Shown piece after piece: positions 16,156-24,300 of a DNA stretch of 64,000 nt. Location: assembly GCA_035359995.1 (NCBI GenBank), contig DAORZT010000006.1:7371-71370 (forward strand), given 5' to 3'. A model generated the notes under the pieces. It worked only from the letters and a program-made list of their open reading frames with translations, was not told the origin of the DNA and searched no databases. Each line of letters begins with the position of its first letter. Within the stretch, counting starts at the first letter, position 1. The position numbers were made by a program, and so were the translations under genes. The stretch is from JAKPCT01 sp029553165. GTDB lineage: Bacteria; Bacillota; UBA4882; UBA8346.

Positions 16156-17385
16156 GATTTAAAGGAGGAAAAGAATAAATGGCAAAGCAAAAGTTCGAAC
16201 GAACCAAACCGCACGTAAATATTGGAACAATTGGTCACGTAGACCATGGAAAAACAACATCAACAGCAGCGATTACAATGGTGTTATCAAAAGCCGGTCA
16301 AGCAAACTTCATCAAATTTGATGAGATTGACAAAGCACCAGAAGAAAGAGAACGCGGAATTACCATCAATACCGCACACGTTGAATATGAAACCGAGAAT
16401 CGTCACTATGCACACGTAGACTGCCCAGGGCATGCTGACTATGTAAAGAACATGATTACCGGAGCAGCCCAGATGGATGGAGCAATCTTGGTAGTATCAG
16501 CAGCAGACGGACCAATGCCACAAACCCGTGAGCACATCTTGTTAGCCCGTCAGGTAGGTGTTCCATCCATTGTAGTATGGATGAACAAAGCAGATATGGT
16601 AGATGATCCGGAATTATTAGAGCTTGTCGAGATGGAGATCAGAGATTTATTATCAGCCTATGAGTTCCCAGGGGACGAGATTCCGGTAGTAAGAGGATCA
16701 GGTTTAAAAGCAATGGAATGCGGTTGTGGTGGAAGAGAATGTCCGAACTGCGGGCCAATCTGGAAGTTGATGGATGCAGTAGATGCATATATTCCGACCC
16801 CGGAACGTGCAACCGATAAACCGTTCTTAATGCCAGTCGAAGACGTATTTACCATTACCGGACGTGGAACAGTAGCGACCGGGAGAGTAGAAAGAGGAGT
16901 AGTAAAAGTCGGAGACGAAGTCCAAATCATTGGCTTATCGGAAGAAGTTAAAAAGACAGTAATTACCGGAGTAGAGATGTTCCGTAAATTACTTGACCAA
17001 GCAGTAGCAGGAGATAATATTGGAGTATTACTGCGTGGAGTAGAAAGAAAAGACATTGAACGTGGTCAAGTATTAGCGAAACCGGGTTCAATCACACCGC
17101 ATACTAAATTTGAAGGCGAAGTATACGTCTTAACTAAAGAAGAAGGCGGACGTCATACCCCATTCTTCAATGGATACCGTCCACAGTTTTATTTTAGAAC
17201 AACCGACGTAACCGGAGTAGCCAACTTACCAGAAGGCGTAGAGATGGTAATGCCTGGAGATAACATTAAGATGTCGATTGAATTAATTACTCCGATTGCA
17301 ATGGAAGAAGGATTGCGGTTTGCGATTCGTGAAGGCGGACGTACCGTCGGTGCTGGTGTTGTTACTAAAATTATTGAATAATTAA
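16156..17385 (+). repeat. copy 1 of an apparently exact 1230-bp direct repeat (tuf gene)
   Basis: The sequence from 23 nt before the ATG to 4 nt after the stop of tuf matches 31796-33025 wherever compared, at a constant offset of 15,640. Both flanks diverge abruptly outside these limits. Confidence 0.88.
16179..17381 (+). CDS. tuf: elongation factor Tu, copy 1
   Basis: 400 aa translation factor that carries aminoacyl-tRNA to the ribosome. G-motifs: GHVDHGKT (19-26), DCPGHADY (81-88), NKAD (136-139). Domains 2 and 3 follow from about residue 210. A Cys-rich insert with C181, C183, C188 and C191 lies between the SGLKA motif and KLMDAVDAYIPTPER, forming a possible zinc knuckle. AAAGGAGG precedes the ATG. 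This copy follows tRNA-Tyr/fMet/Thr and precedes rpmG-secE-nusG, similar to the tufB locus of proteobacteria. The protein is identical to the second copy at 31819. Confidence 0.98.
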   Translation: MAKQKFERTKPHVNIGTIGHVDHGKTTSTAAITMVLSKAGQANFIKFDEIDKAPEERERGITINTAHVEYETENRHYAHVDCPGHADYVKNMITGAAQMDGAILVVSAADGPMPQTREHILLARQVGVPSIVVWMNKADMVDDPELLELVEMEIRDLLSAYEFPGDEIPVVRGSGLKAMECGCGGRECPNCGPIWKLMDAVDAYIPTPERATDKPFLMPVEDVFTITGRGTVATGRVERGVVKVGDEVQIIGLSEEVKKTVITGVEMFRKLLDQAVAGDNIGVLLRGVERKDIERGQVLAKPGSITPHTKFEGEVYVLTKEEGGRHTPFFNGYRPQFYFRTTDVTGVANLPEGVEMVMPGDNIKMSIELITPIAMEEGLRFAIREGGRTVGAGVVTKIIE

Positions 17386-17423
17386 AAAATCTTATAATAA
17401 GATTTAGAAAAAAAGATATTAAT

Positions 17424-17453
17424 GGGGGGCGAAAATTCGTTCCCCGTTTTAGT
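17424..17453 (+). terminator. terminator after tuf copy 1
   Basis: Ten-pair stem GGGGGGCGAA / TTCGTTCCCC (two G-T pairs) with a 2-nt loop, followed by GTTTT. Confidence 0.75.
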
Positions 17454-17532
17454 TGTCCGAATATTATTTGAGAGATATTGATCTGTTTGGATAATTATCA
17501 AATCATCAAAGAAAAAACCTGATTAAAAAATC

Positions 17533-17561
17533 TTGACACCCCAAGTTAATTGTGGTAAATT
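17533..17561 (+). promoter_or_regulatory. promoter of rpmG-secE-nusG
   Basis: TTGACA and TAAATT spaced 17 nt, 113 nt before the rpmG start. Confidence 0.8.
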
Positions 17562-17673
17562 TTATTAGTGACTGTTGATCCATGGGGTCTTATTTTTTTA
17601 GCTTTTTTTAATATTGGAATTGATTTACTTACATATTATAGATATATTTTTCGCTTAATAGGAGGTGGCAACA

Positions 17674-17823
17674 GTGCGTGAAGGGATTACTTTAGCCTGT
17701 TCAGAATGTAAAAACCGTAATTATCGAACCAATAAGAATAAAAAAAATAATCCGGAACGAATTGAACTTATGAAATATTGTAAGTTCTGCCGTAAGGAAA
17801 CCCCCCATAAAGAGACTAAATAA
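17674..17823 (+). CDS. rpmG: 50S ribosomal protein L33
   Basis: 49 aa, starting at GTG 9 nt after AGGAGGTGG. Zinc-binding cysteines in two CxxC pairs (CSEC near 9-12 and CKFC near 36-39) identify the zinc-containing C+ form. The body NYRTNKNKKNNPERIELMKY is typical of L33. It is first in the rpmG-secE-nusG transcript, in the standard Bacillota position. Confidence 0.96.
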   Translation: MREGITLACSECKNRNYRTNKNKKNNPERIELMKYCKFCRKETPHKETK

Positions 17824-17867
17824 TAAAAGTAAAGTTGGGGATAGTATTTTTGTGAGGTGAGGATGAG

Positions 17868-18086
17868 ATGCAACAGCCCGCCGTTAAGGAAGCTCCGTTT
17901 GGGGGTTTTAAGAAGTTTTTTCGAAATGTTGTTGCTGAGTTAAAAAAAGTAAATTGGCCAAGCCGTAAAGAGTTATCAACATATACGGTTGTTGTTATTG
18001 TAACGGTGTTAGTTGTTTCGTTAGTGATTTATCTGTGGGATTGGATCTTAGCTTTTATCTTTAAAAATATGGGACTTTATCGGTAG
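17868..18086 (+). CDS. secE: preprotein translocase subunit SecE
   Basis: 72 aa, single-spanning short form typical of Gram-positives. A cytoplasmic amphipathic part (FRNVVAELKKVNWPSRKEL) is followed by one transmembrane helix (about 40-66). It clamps SecY in the translocon. GAGGTGAGG precedes the ATG, and nusG follows 15 nt after the stop. Confidence 0.97.
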   Translation: MQQPAVKEAPFGGFKKFFRNVVAELKKVNWPSRKELSTYTVVVIVTVLVVSLVIYLWDWILAFIFKNMGLYR

Positions 18087-18101
18087 AGAGGTAAATGTTT
18101 A

Positions 18102-18626
18102 ATGGAAAAGAATTGGTATGTAATTCATACCTATTCAGGATATGAAAATAAAGTGAAAGCTAATCTGGAACGCCGGGTTGAATCTATGGCTATGGAAGAC
18201 AAGATCTTCCGTATTTTAGTGCCAACCGAGGAAGAGTTTGAAGTTCGAGATGGCAAACGTAAAATTACTAAGAAAAAGGTGTTTCCGGGCTACGTCCTTG
18301 TCGAAATGATCTTGACAGATGATTCTTGGTATGTTGTTAGGAATACGCCTGGGGTTACCGGCTTTGTTGGTTCTGGATCAAAGCCAATACCCTTGCAAGA
18401 GAAAGAGATCAAAATGATCCTGCATCAAATGGGATTTGAAGAACCTAAAGTCAAAATGGACTTTGAAGTTGGTGAAACGATTAAGGTAATTCGGGGACCA
18501 TTTGAAAATTTCTCTGGTATAATTGAGGATATAAGTCCTGAAAAAGGGAAAATAAAAGTTATGGTTTCAATGTTTGGGCGGGAAACGCCTGTTGAATTAG
18601 ATTATCATCAGGTTGAAAAGATTTAA
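18102..18626 (+). CDS. nusG: transcription termination/antitermination protein NusG
   Basis: 174 aa. The N-terminal NGN domain (WYVIHTYSGYENKVKANLE) binds RNA polymerase, and the C-terminal KOW domain (about 122-174, GPFENFSGIIEDISPEKGKI) contacts S10 or Rho. It couples transcription to translation. It lies between secE and rplK as in nearly all bacteria. No terminator is seen before the rplK leader, so rplKA may be read through. Confidence 0.98.
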   Translation: MEKNWYVIHTYSGYENKVKANLERRVESMAMEDKIFRILVPTEEEFEVRDGKRKITKKKVFPGYVLVEMILTDDSWYVVRNTPGVTGFVGSGSKPIPLQEKEIKMILHQMGFEEPKVKMDFEVGETIKVIRGPFENFSGIIEDISPEKGKIKVMVSMFGRETPVELDYHQVEKI

Positions 18627-18667
18627 TTTTTATTAAACTATATTTATTAAATGATTTCAAGGTGTAA

Positions 18668-18695
18668 GTGGGAGGGTTAAACCCGTTAATACCAC
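18668..18695 (+). promoter_or_regulatory. L1-binding-type leader hairpin before rplK
   Basis: GTGGGAGGG...CCCGTTAATACCAC, 27 nt upstream of the rplK start. The GGGAGG/CCGTTAA asymmetric loop closed by GTGG/CCAC matches the ribosomal protein L1 site known from rplK-rplA leaders, which mimics the 23S rRNA L1 site. A second copy lies before rplA. Confidence 0.75.
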
Positions 18696-18721
18696 ATATT
18701 ATGATGAGGAGGTGAAGGGCA

Positions 18722-19147
18722 ATGGCTAAAAAGGTTACGGGAATGATTAAATTGCAAGTTCCTGCAGGAAAAGCAAATCCGGCACCACCCGTAGGCCCTG
18801 CCCTGGGACAACACGGTGTAAATATTATGGAGTTTTGTAAGTCATTCAATGAACGGACTGCGAATCAAGCCGGAATGATTATACCAGTAGTAATTACTGT
18901 GTATGAGGACCGATCATTTACGTTCATTTGTAAGACTCCGCCAGTTCCAGTTTTATTGAAGAAAGCAATTAATATTGAAAAAGGTTCAGGCGTGCCGCAA
19001 CGGGACAAGGTTGGTAAGATTAGCCGCGCAAAAGTTCGTGAGATTGCCGAATTAAAAATGGCTGATCTCAATGCAGCGAGTATTGAAGCTGCTATGAGTA
19101 TGGTTGCAGGTACTGCTAGAAGTATGGGAATCACTGTTGAGGACTGA
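18722..19147 (+). CDS. rplK: 50S ribosomal protein L11
   Basis: 141 aa. The N-terminal domain has the proline-rich KLQVPAGKANPAPPVGPAL, which contacts release and elongation factors. The C-terminal domain binds the GTPase-associated region of 23S rRNA (MNAASIEAAMSMVAGTARSMG type ending). GAGGAGGTGAAGG precedes the ATG. It is followed by rplA after a 90-nt gap that carries its own L1-type hairpin. Confidence 0.97.
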   Translation: MAKKVTGMIKLQVPAGKANPAPPVGPALGQHGVNIMEFCKSFNERTANQAGMIIPVVITVYEDRSFTFICKTPPVPVLLKKAINIEKGSGVPQRDKVGKISRAKVREIAELKMADLNAASIEAAMSMVAGTARSMGITVED

Positions 19148-19192
19148 GTTGATTTCTAATTAAGAAAAAACCATCTTTGTGATTGGTAATTG

Positions 19193-19222
19193 GTGGGAGG
19201 ATTTTAGATCCGTTAAAACCAC
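19193..19222 (+). promoter_or_regulatory. second L1-binding-type hairpin, before rplA
   Basis: GTGGGAGG...TCCGTTAAAACCAC, nearly the same as the rplK leader element, ending just before the AAAGGAGG of rplA. Bound L1 would occlude initiation, allowing direct autoregulation of rplA. Confidence 0.72.
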
Positions 19223-19237
19223 AAAGGAGGAATTGAA

Positions 19238-19936
19238 ATGCCGAAGCATGGTAAGAAATATAATGAAGCAATCAAAATGGTCGAAAAGTCAAAGCTTTAT
19301 GAACCAGCAGAAGCGATTAATGTTCTAAAAGAAATGCCTAAAGCGAAGTTTGATGAGACCGTTGAGTTGGCAATTAAACTTGGTGTTGACCCACGGCATG
19401 CTGATCAACAGATTCGTGGTGCGGTTGTACTACCGCATGGGACTGGAAGAGTTTTGAAAGTTGCCGTCTTTGCAAAAGGTGAAAAAGCAAAAGAAGCCGA
19501 AGAAGCTGGTGCTGATAAAGTCGGAGCTGATGACCTGATTGCAGAAATTCAAAACGGTACGATTGATTTTGATGTTGCAGTTGCTACCCCTGACATGATG
19601 GGTAATGTTGGTAAGTTGGGTAAAATCTTGGGCCCAAAAGGCTTAATGCCTAACCCGAAGACAGGGACTGTAACAATGGATGTAGCAAAAGCAATTAAAG
19701 ACATTAAAGCAGGTAAAGTTGAATATCGTGTTGATAAAACCGGTATTGTCCATGTTCCCATTGGAAAAGCATCGTTTGATGCCAAGAAATTATTGGACAA
19801 TTTTCATACTTTGATGGAAGTCATTATGAAAGCTAAACCGGCTACTGCAAAAGGGACTTATATTAAGAGTGTAGTAGTTTCTACCACTATGGGACCTGGG
19901 ATTAAAATTGCGCCTCATAGTGTAATGAACCATTGA
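19238..19936 (+). CDS. rplA: 50S ribosomal protein L1
   Basis: 232 aa, two-domain L1-stalk protein with GPKGLMPNPKTGTV near residues 130-143 and VRVDKTG-like YRVDKTGIVHVPIGK. It binds helices 76-78 of 23S rRNA and, by family knowledge, its own mRNA. AAAGGAGGAATTGAAATG gives a strong start. It is followed by the L10 leader rather than directly by rplJ. Confidence 0.97.
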   Translation: MPKHGKKYNEAIKMVEKSKLYEPAEAINVLKEMPKAKFDETVELAIKLGVDPRHADQQIRGAVVLPHGTGRVLKVAVFAKGEKAKEAEEAGADKVGADDLIAEIQNGTIDFDVAVATPDMMGNVGKLGKILGPKGLMPNPKTGTVTMDVAKAIKDIKAGKVEYRVDKTGIVHVPIGKASFDAKKLLDNFHTLMEVIMKAKPATAKGTYIKSVVVSTTMGPGIKIAPHSVMNH

Positions 19937-19969
19937 TAATTTATCAGTCAATAAAAATTAAATAATATT

Positions 19970-20100
19970 AGATTCTGCCATAGACAGTAGGTCTCGTTAA
20001 TGTATGAGTTAATGGTTTAACCGCCTACCGAGGCTGGAAGTGATTGATTTATGGTTTATGATCAGACCTCCAGTTTTGCTATGGGGGTCTATTTATTTTA
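19970..20100 (+). ncRNA. L10-type ribosomal leader with attenuator
   Basis: The leader upstream of rplJ-rplL contains GACAGTAGGTCT...GCCTACCGAGG, the L10-binding-like core. A terminator-like hairpin AGACCTCC / GGGGGTCT (20064-20090) is followed by ATTTATTTTA. Two mutually exclusive pairings are visible: AGGTCT (19989-19994) with AGACCT (20064-20069), and CCATAG (19979-19984) with CTATGG (20079-20084). Both disrupt the terminator. This is consistent with L10(L12)4-dependent attenuation. Confidence 0.8.
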
Positions 20101-20126
20101 AATTATTACTTAAGGAGGTGTGAAGC

Positions 20127-20648
20127 TTGGCCCGTCCTGAAAAAGAGGCGTTAGTAAAAGAGATTCAAGAAAAATTCGAAAAATCTAAGTCTGTGATTTT
20201 AGTAGATTATCGGGGCTTAAATGTTGCAGAAGTTACCGAATTAAGAAAAAAAATGCGTGAAGCTGGGACTGAATATAAAGTATTAAAAAATACGATGACC
20301 AGTCGGGCTGCTAAAGCGGCCAACATTGAAGGATTGGACGATTTACTTGTAGGTCCAATAGCTCTGGCGTTTAGCTACGATGATCATACGAGTGCAGCTA
20401 AGGTTTTATCTGCATTTGCAAAAGACAACAAGAAAATGCAATTAATCGGTGGAGTTCTTGATGGAAAAATTATTGATGCAGCCGGAGTAAAAGCTTTATC
20501 AGAATTGCCATCGAGAGAAGTCTTGCTTGGAAAAATTGCAGGTATGTTGCAAGCACCAATGCGTGGTATGGCTACTGTTCTTTCAGGTCCGCTTCGTAAT
20601 TTTGTTTATGCAATTGAAGCGGTTCGTAAACAACAAGCAGTCGAATGA
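20127..20648 (+). CDS. rplJ: 50S ribosomal protein L10
   Basis: 173 aa, starting at TTG placed 7 nt after AAGGAGGTG. It forms the base of the L7/L12 stalk. SVILVDYRGLNVAEVTELRKKMREAG and YKVLKNTM are typical, and the C-terminal helix binds L12 dimers. It is paired with rplL 43 nt downstream behind the L10 leader, the standard arrangement for keeping L10 and L12 in ratio. Confidence 0.97.
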   Translation: MARPEKEALVKEIQEKFEKSKSVILVDYRGLNVAEVTELRKKMREAGTEYKVLKNTMTSRAAKAANIEGLDDLLVGPIALAFSYDDHTSAAKVLSAFAKDNKKMQLIGGVLDGKIIDAAGVKALSELPSREVLLGKIAGMLQAPMRGMATVLSGPLRNFVYAIEAVRKQQAVE

Positions 20649-20691
20649 TGAAAAAATTCTAAATTGTATAATATTAAGGAGGTTTTTTTAA

Positions 20692-21072
20692 ATGTCTAAA
20701 ATTAATGAAGTATTAGAAATCGTTAAAGGGATGACTGTATTAGAATTAAATGAATTGGTAAAAGCATTCGAAGAGGAATTTGGCGTATCGGCTGCTGCTC
20801 CAGTAGCTGTTGCTGCTGGCCCAGTTGCTGCTGCTCCTGCTGCTGATGCTGCTGCTGAAAAAACCGAATTTGATGTAATCCTTGCTAACGCAGGTGCTCA
20901 AAAAATCCAAGTTATTAAAGTTGTACGCGAAGCAACCGGCTTAGGATTAAAAGAAGCAAAAGACATTGTTGATGGAGCACCAAAACCAGTTAAAGAAGGA
21001 ATTTCAAAAGCTGATGCTGAAGCACTAAAAGCTAAATTAGAAGAGGCTGGAGCAACAGTAGAAATTAAGTAA
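20692..21072 (+). CDS. rplL: 50S ribosomal protein L7/L12
   Basis: 126 aa. It has an N-terminal dimerisation helix (1-33), an Ala/Pro/Val-rich flexible hinge (about 34-58) and a C-terminal factor-binding domain with KTEFDVIL, KIQVIKVVRE and TGLGLKEAKDIVDGAP. It recruits translational GTPases to the ribosome. AAGGAGGTTTTTTTAAATG gives a strong start. It precedes a hairpin and the rpoB promoter. Confidence 0.98.
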   Translation: MSKINEVLEIVKGMTVLELNELVKAFEEEFGVSAAAPVAVAAGPVAAAPAADAAAEKTEFDVILANAGAQKIQVIKVVREATGLGLKEAKDIVDGAPKPVKEGISKADAEALKAKLEEAGATVEIK

Positions 21073-21086
21073 TTGATGAATGAATG

Positions 21087-21126
21087 TTTTAAGAGAGGTT
21101 ATAATAAAATAATGACCTCTCTTAAA
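21087..21126 (+). repeat. large hairpin in the rplL-rpoB gap
   Basis: Perfect arms TTTTAAGAGAGGT / ACCTCTCTTAAAA around a 14-nt AT-rich loop, followed by A residues and only a short T-run. It could be a partial attenuator or an RNase III processing site between rplL and rpoB mRNA. It precedes a promoter. Confidence 0.7.
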
Positions 21127-21133
21127 AAATTTC

Positions 21134-21162
21134 TTGACATAATAGCTTCAATATGCTATTAT
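21134..21162 (+). promoter_or_regulatory. promoter of rpoB-rpoC
   Basis: TTGACA and TATTAT spaced 17 nt. A second TATAAT at 21165 is too far (25 nt) from the -35. The transcript would have a leader of about 210 nt with small hairpins such as CAATCCT / AGGATTG (21315-21337), which I cannot assign to a known family. Confidence 0.7.
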
Positions 21163-21379
21163 CATATAATGCGACTGGAAGGCATTGAATGCTAGGTTGA
21201 TTAATCAAAGAAATGTGGGCTGAGTATTTCTGAATAGTTTAAATTTAAAAAGATATCCGCATTTAAATGAGCGAGGATAAAGTGAATTTCCTTGCTTTTA
21301 TCTGTTTGAAAGTACAATCCTGATTTTTTAAGGATTGATACATATATAGTTGTTAAAAAATTCTGAAGAGGTGAGTGGT

Positions 21380-24300
21380 TTGCAGAGTGTCTTAAAAGAA
21401 AGACGCGAACGTTTAAGTTTCGGCAAGATTAAAGAGATATTAGACATGCCGAATCTTATTGAAATTCAACAAAAGTCATACCAGTGGTTTTTGGACGAAG
21501 GACTACGGGAGATGTTTCGTGATATCTCACCGATTCAGGATTTCACCGGTAATTTAGTACTTGAATTTGTCGATTATTCTCTGGGAGAGCCCAAATATCC
21601 GGTTGATGAGTGTAAAGAAAGAGATGTTACATTTGCTGCGCCTCTTAAAGTGCGTACGCGTCTAATTAACAAGGAAACTGGCGAAGTCAAAGAACAAGAA
21701 GTATTTATGGGTGATTTCCCATTAATGACTGAAAAAGGAACATTTGTTATTAATGGTGCTGAGCGGGTTATCGTCAGCCAATTGGTTCGTTCGCCCGGTG
21801 TGTATTTTGGAAGAACCCAGGATACCAGTGGAAAGATGATTTATTCGGCTAGTATAATTCCAAACCGGGGAGCTTGGCTGGAATTTGAGTTCGATGCAAA
21901 TGATGTTTTATATGTAAGGATCGATCGAACCCGAAAAATACCGGTAACCATTCTCTTAAAAGCATTGGGGCTTGGCAATAACTATGAACTACTAGAACTA
22001 TTTGAAGGAAAAGAGAGTATCAAAAACACTTTAGAGCGAGATAATACTCAAAGTGAAGAAGAAGCACTGATTGAGATTTATAAAAAATTACGACCAGGCG
22101 AACCACCAACGGTGGATAGTGCCCGTTCGTTATTTGAAACATTATTCTTTGATCCGAAACGTTACGACTTAGCATCAGTAGGTCGTTATAAAATAAATAA
22201 GAAGTTAAGTCCGGTACCGATTGCTACAAAAGATATCAAATTGAATGTTGATGCTGCCGGTAATGAACTATCAGGACAAGATATCTTAAAGACCTTAACC
22301 AAAGATGATGTGGCTGAGGTTGTCAAATATTTACTCAATTTATTAGAGGGAATCGGCGAAGTTGATGATATTGACCATCTGGGCAACCGAAGATTGAAAT
22401 CTGTCGGTGAATTACTGCAAAATCAATTTCGAATCGGATTATCACGGATGGAGCGTGTTGTCCGTGAAAGAATGACGATTCAAGATGTTGAAGTAATTAC
22501 ACCGCAAGCTTTAATTAATATTCGACCGGTAGTAGCGTCAATTAAAGAATTTTTTGGATCCAGTCAGTTATCGCAATTTATGGATCAGACCAATCCATTA
22601 GCGGAGCTAACTCATAAAAGACGTCTTTCGGCATTAGGGCCGGGAGGATTGTCCAGAGAGCGCGCGGGATTTGAGGTTCGTGACGTTCACCATTCTCATT
22701 ATGGCAGAACGTGTCCGATTGAGACTCCTGAAGGTCCGAATATTGGATTGATTGGTTCCTTAACAACCTATGCCAGAATTAACGAGTATGGTTTTATTGA
22801 AACACCATATCGTAAAGTTATTGACGGTAAAGTTACTGATGAAATTGTGTATTTAACTGCTGATGAAGAAGATAAGTATATTGTAGCCCAAGCTAACGAA
22901 CAATTTGATCCGGAAACCAGACAATTTATTAATACACGTGTATCAGTTAGACATAAAGAAGATATTCGGGAAGTTCCAAGCAACCAAGTTCAACTGATGG
23001 ACGTTTCTCCAAAACAGTTAGTAAGTATTGCGACTGCTTTGATTCCGTTTTTAGAGCATGATGATGCTAACCGGGCGCTAATGGGTTCCAACATGCAACG
23101 GCAAGCTGTTCCGTTACTAAGAACTGAAGCTCCGGTTGTTGGTACGGGAATGGAATATAAGGCTGCAGTAGATTCTGGAGTTGTGGTTGTTGCTAAAAAC
23201 AAGGGTGTAGTTCAGAAAGTTACGGCTAATGAAATACGGATTAAAACAGATAAGGGATTAGATGTTTATAAATTACTGAAATTCAAGCGTTCTAACCAAG
23301 GAACATGTTTTAATCAAAAACCAATTGTTATGGAAGGTCAGATGGTGGAAGCTGGTGAAGTAATTGCTGACGGACCATCAACTGACAATGGTGAGCTCTC
23401 TTTAGGGAAAAATATTCTGGTTGCCTTTATGCCTTGGGAAGGTTATAACTATGAAGATGCGATTTTAATCAGTGAAAAACTTGTCTATGATGATGTTTTT
23501 ACCTCAATTCATATTGAAGAATATGAAGCAGAGGCACGTGATACAAAATTAGGGGCAGAAGAAATTACCAGGGATATTCCTAATGTTGGTGAAGGTGCTC
23601 TGGACGACCTTGACGAGAACGGAATTATCAGAATCGGAGCTGAAGTAAGACCGGGAGATATTTTGGTAGGTAAAGTTACTCCAAAAGGCGAAACCGAATT
23701 AACCGCTGAGGAGCGTTTATTACGGGCGATTTTTGGTGAAAAAGCCCGGGAAGTAAGAGATACATCCTTGCGGGTGCCTCATGGTGAGTCCGGAAGAATT
23801 GTTGATGTCAAGGTCTTCTCACGTGAAAATGGTGATGAGCTTGCACCGGGAGTAAATCGGTTAGTAAGAGTATATATTGCACAAAAACGTAAGATTTCAG
23901 AAGGAGATAAAATGGCAGGACGCCATGGTAATAAAGGTGTAATTGCTAAAATATTACCAGTTGAAGATATGCCATTTTTACCAGACGGTACTCCGGTTGA
24001 GATTGTTTTAAATCCTTTAGGCGTTCCTTCCCGGATGAACATTGGGCAGGTATTGGAGACTCATTTAGGATGGGCGGCAAGAACATTAGGTCTTAATGTT
24101 GCTACTCCTGTTTTTAATGGAGCGACTGAAGAAGAACTAATTGATATGTTCAAAAAAGCCGGTCTTCCCGAAAACGGAAAAACAATTCTGTATGACGGAC
24201 GTTCGGGAGAACCGTTTGATAAACCGGTAACAGTGGGATATGTTTATATGTTGAAACTGGCCCACCTTGTTGATGATAAGATTCATGCCCGTTCTACCGG

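Noticed and set aside
21165..21170. TATAAT as -10 of the rpoB promoter
   Set aside because: It is 25 nt from the TTGACA; the TATTAT at 21157 has correct 17-nt spacing. It could still be a secondary promoter.
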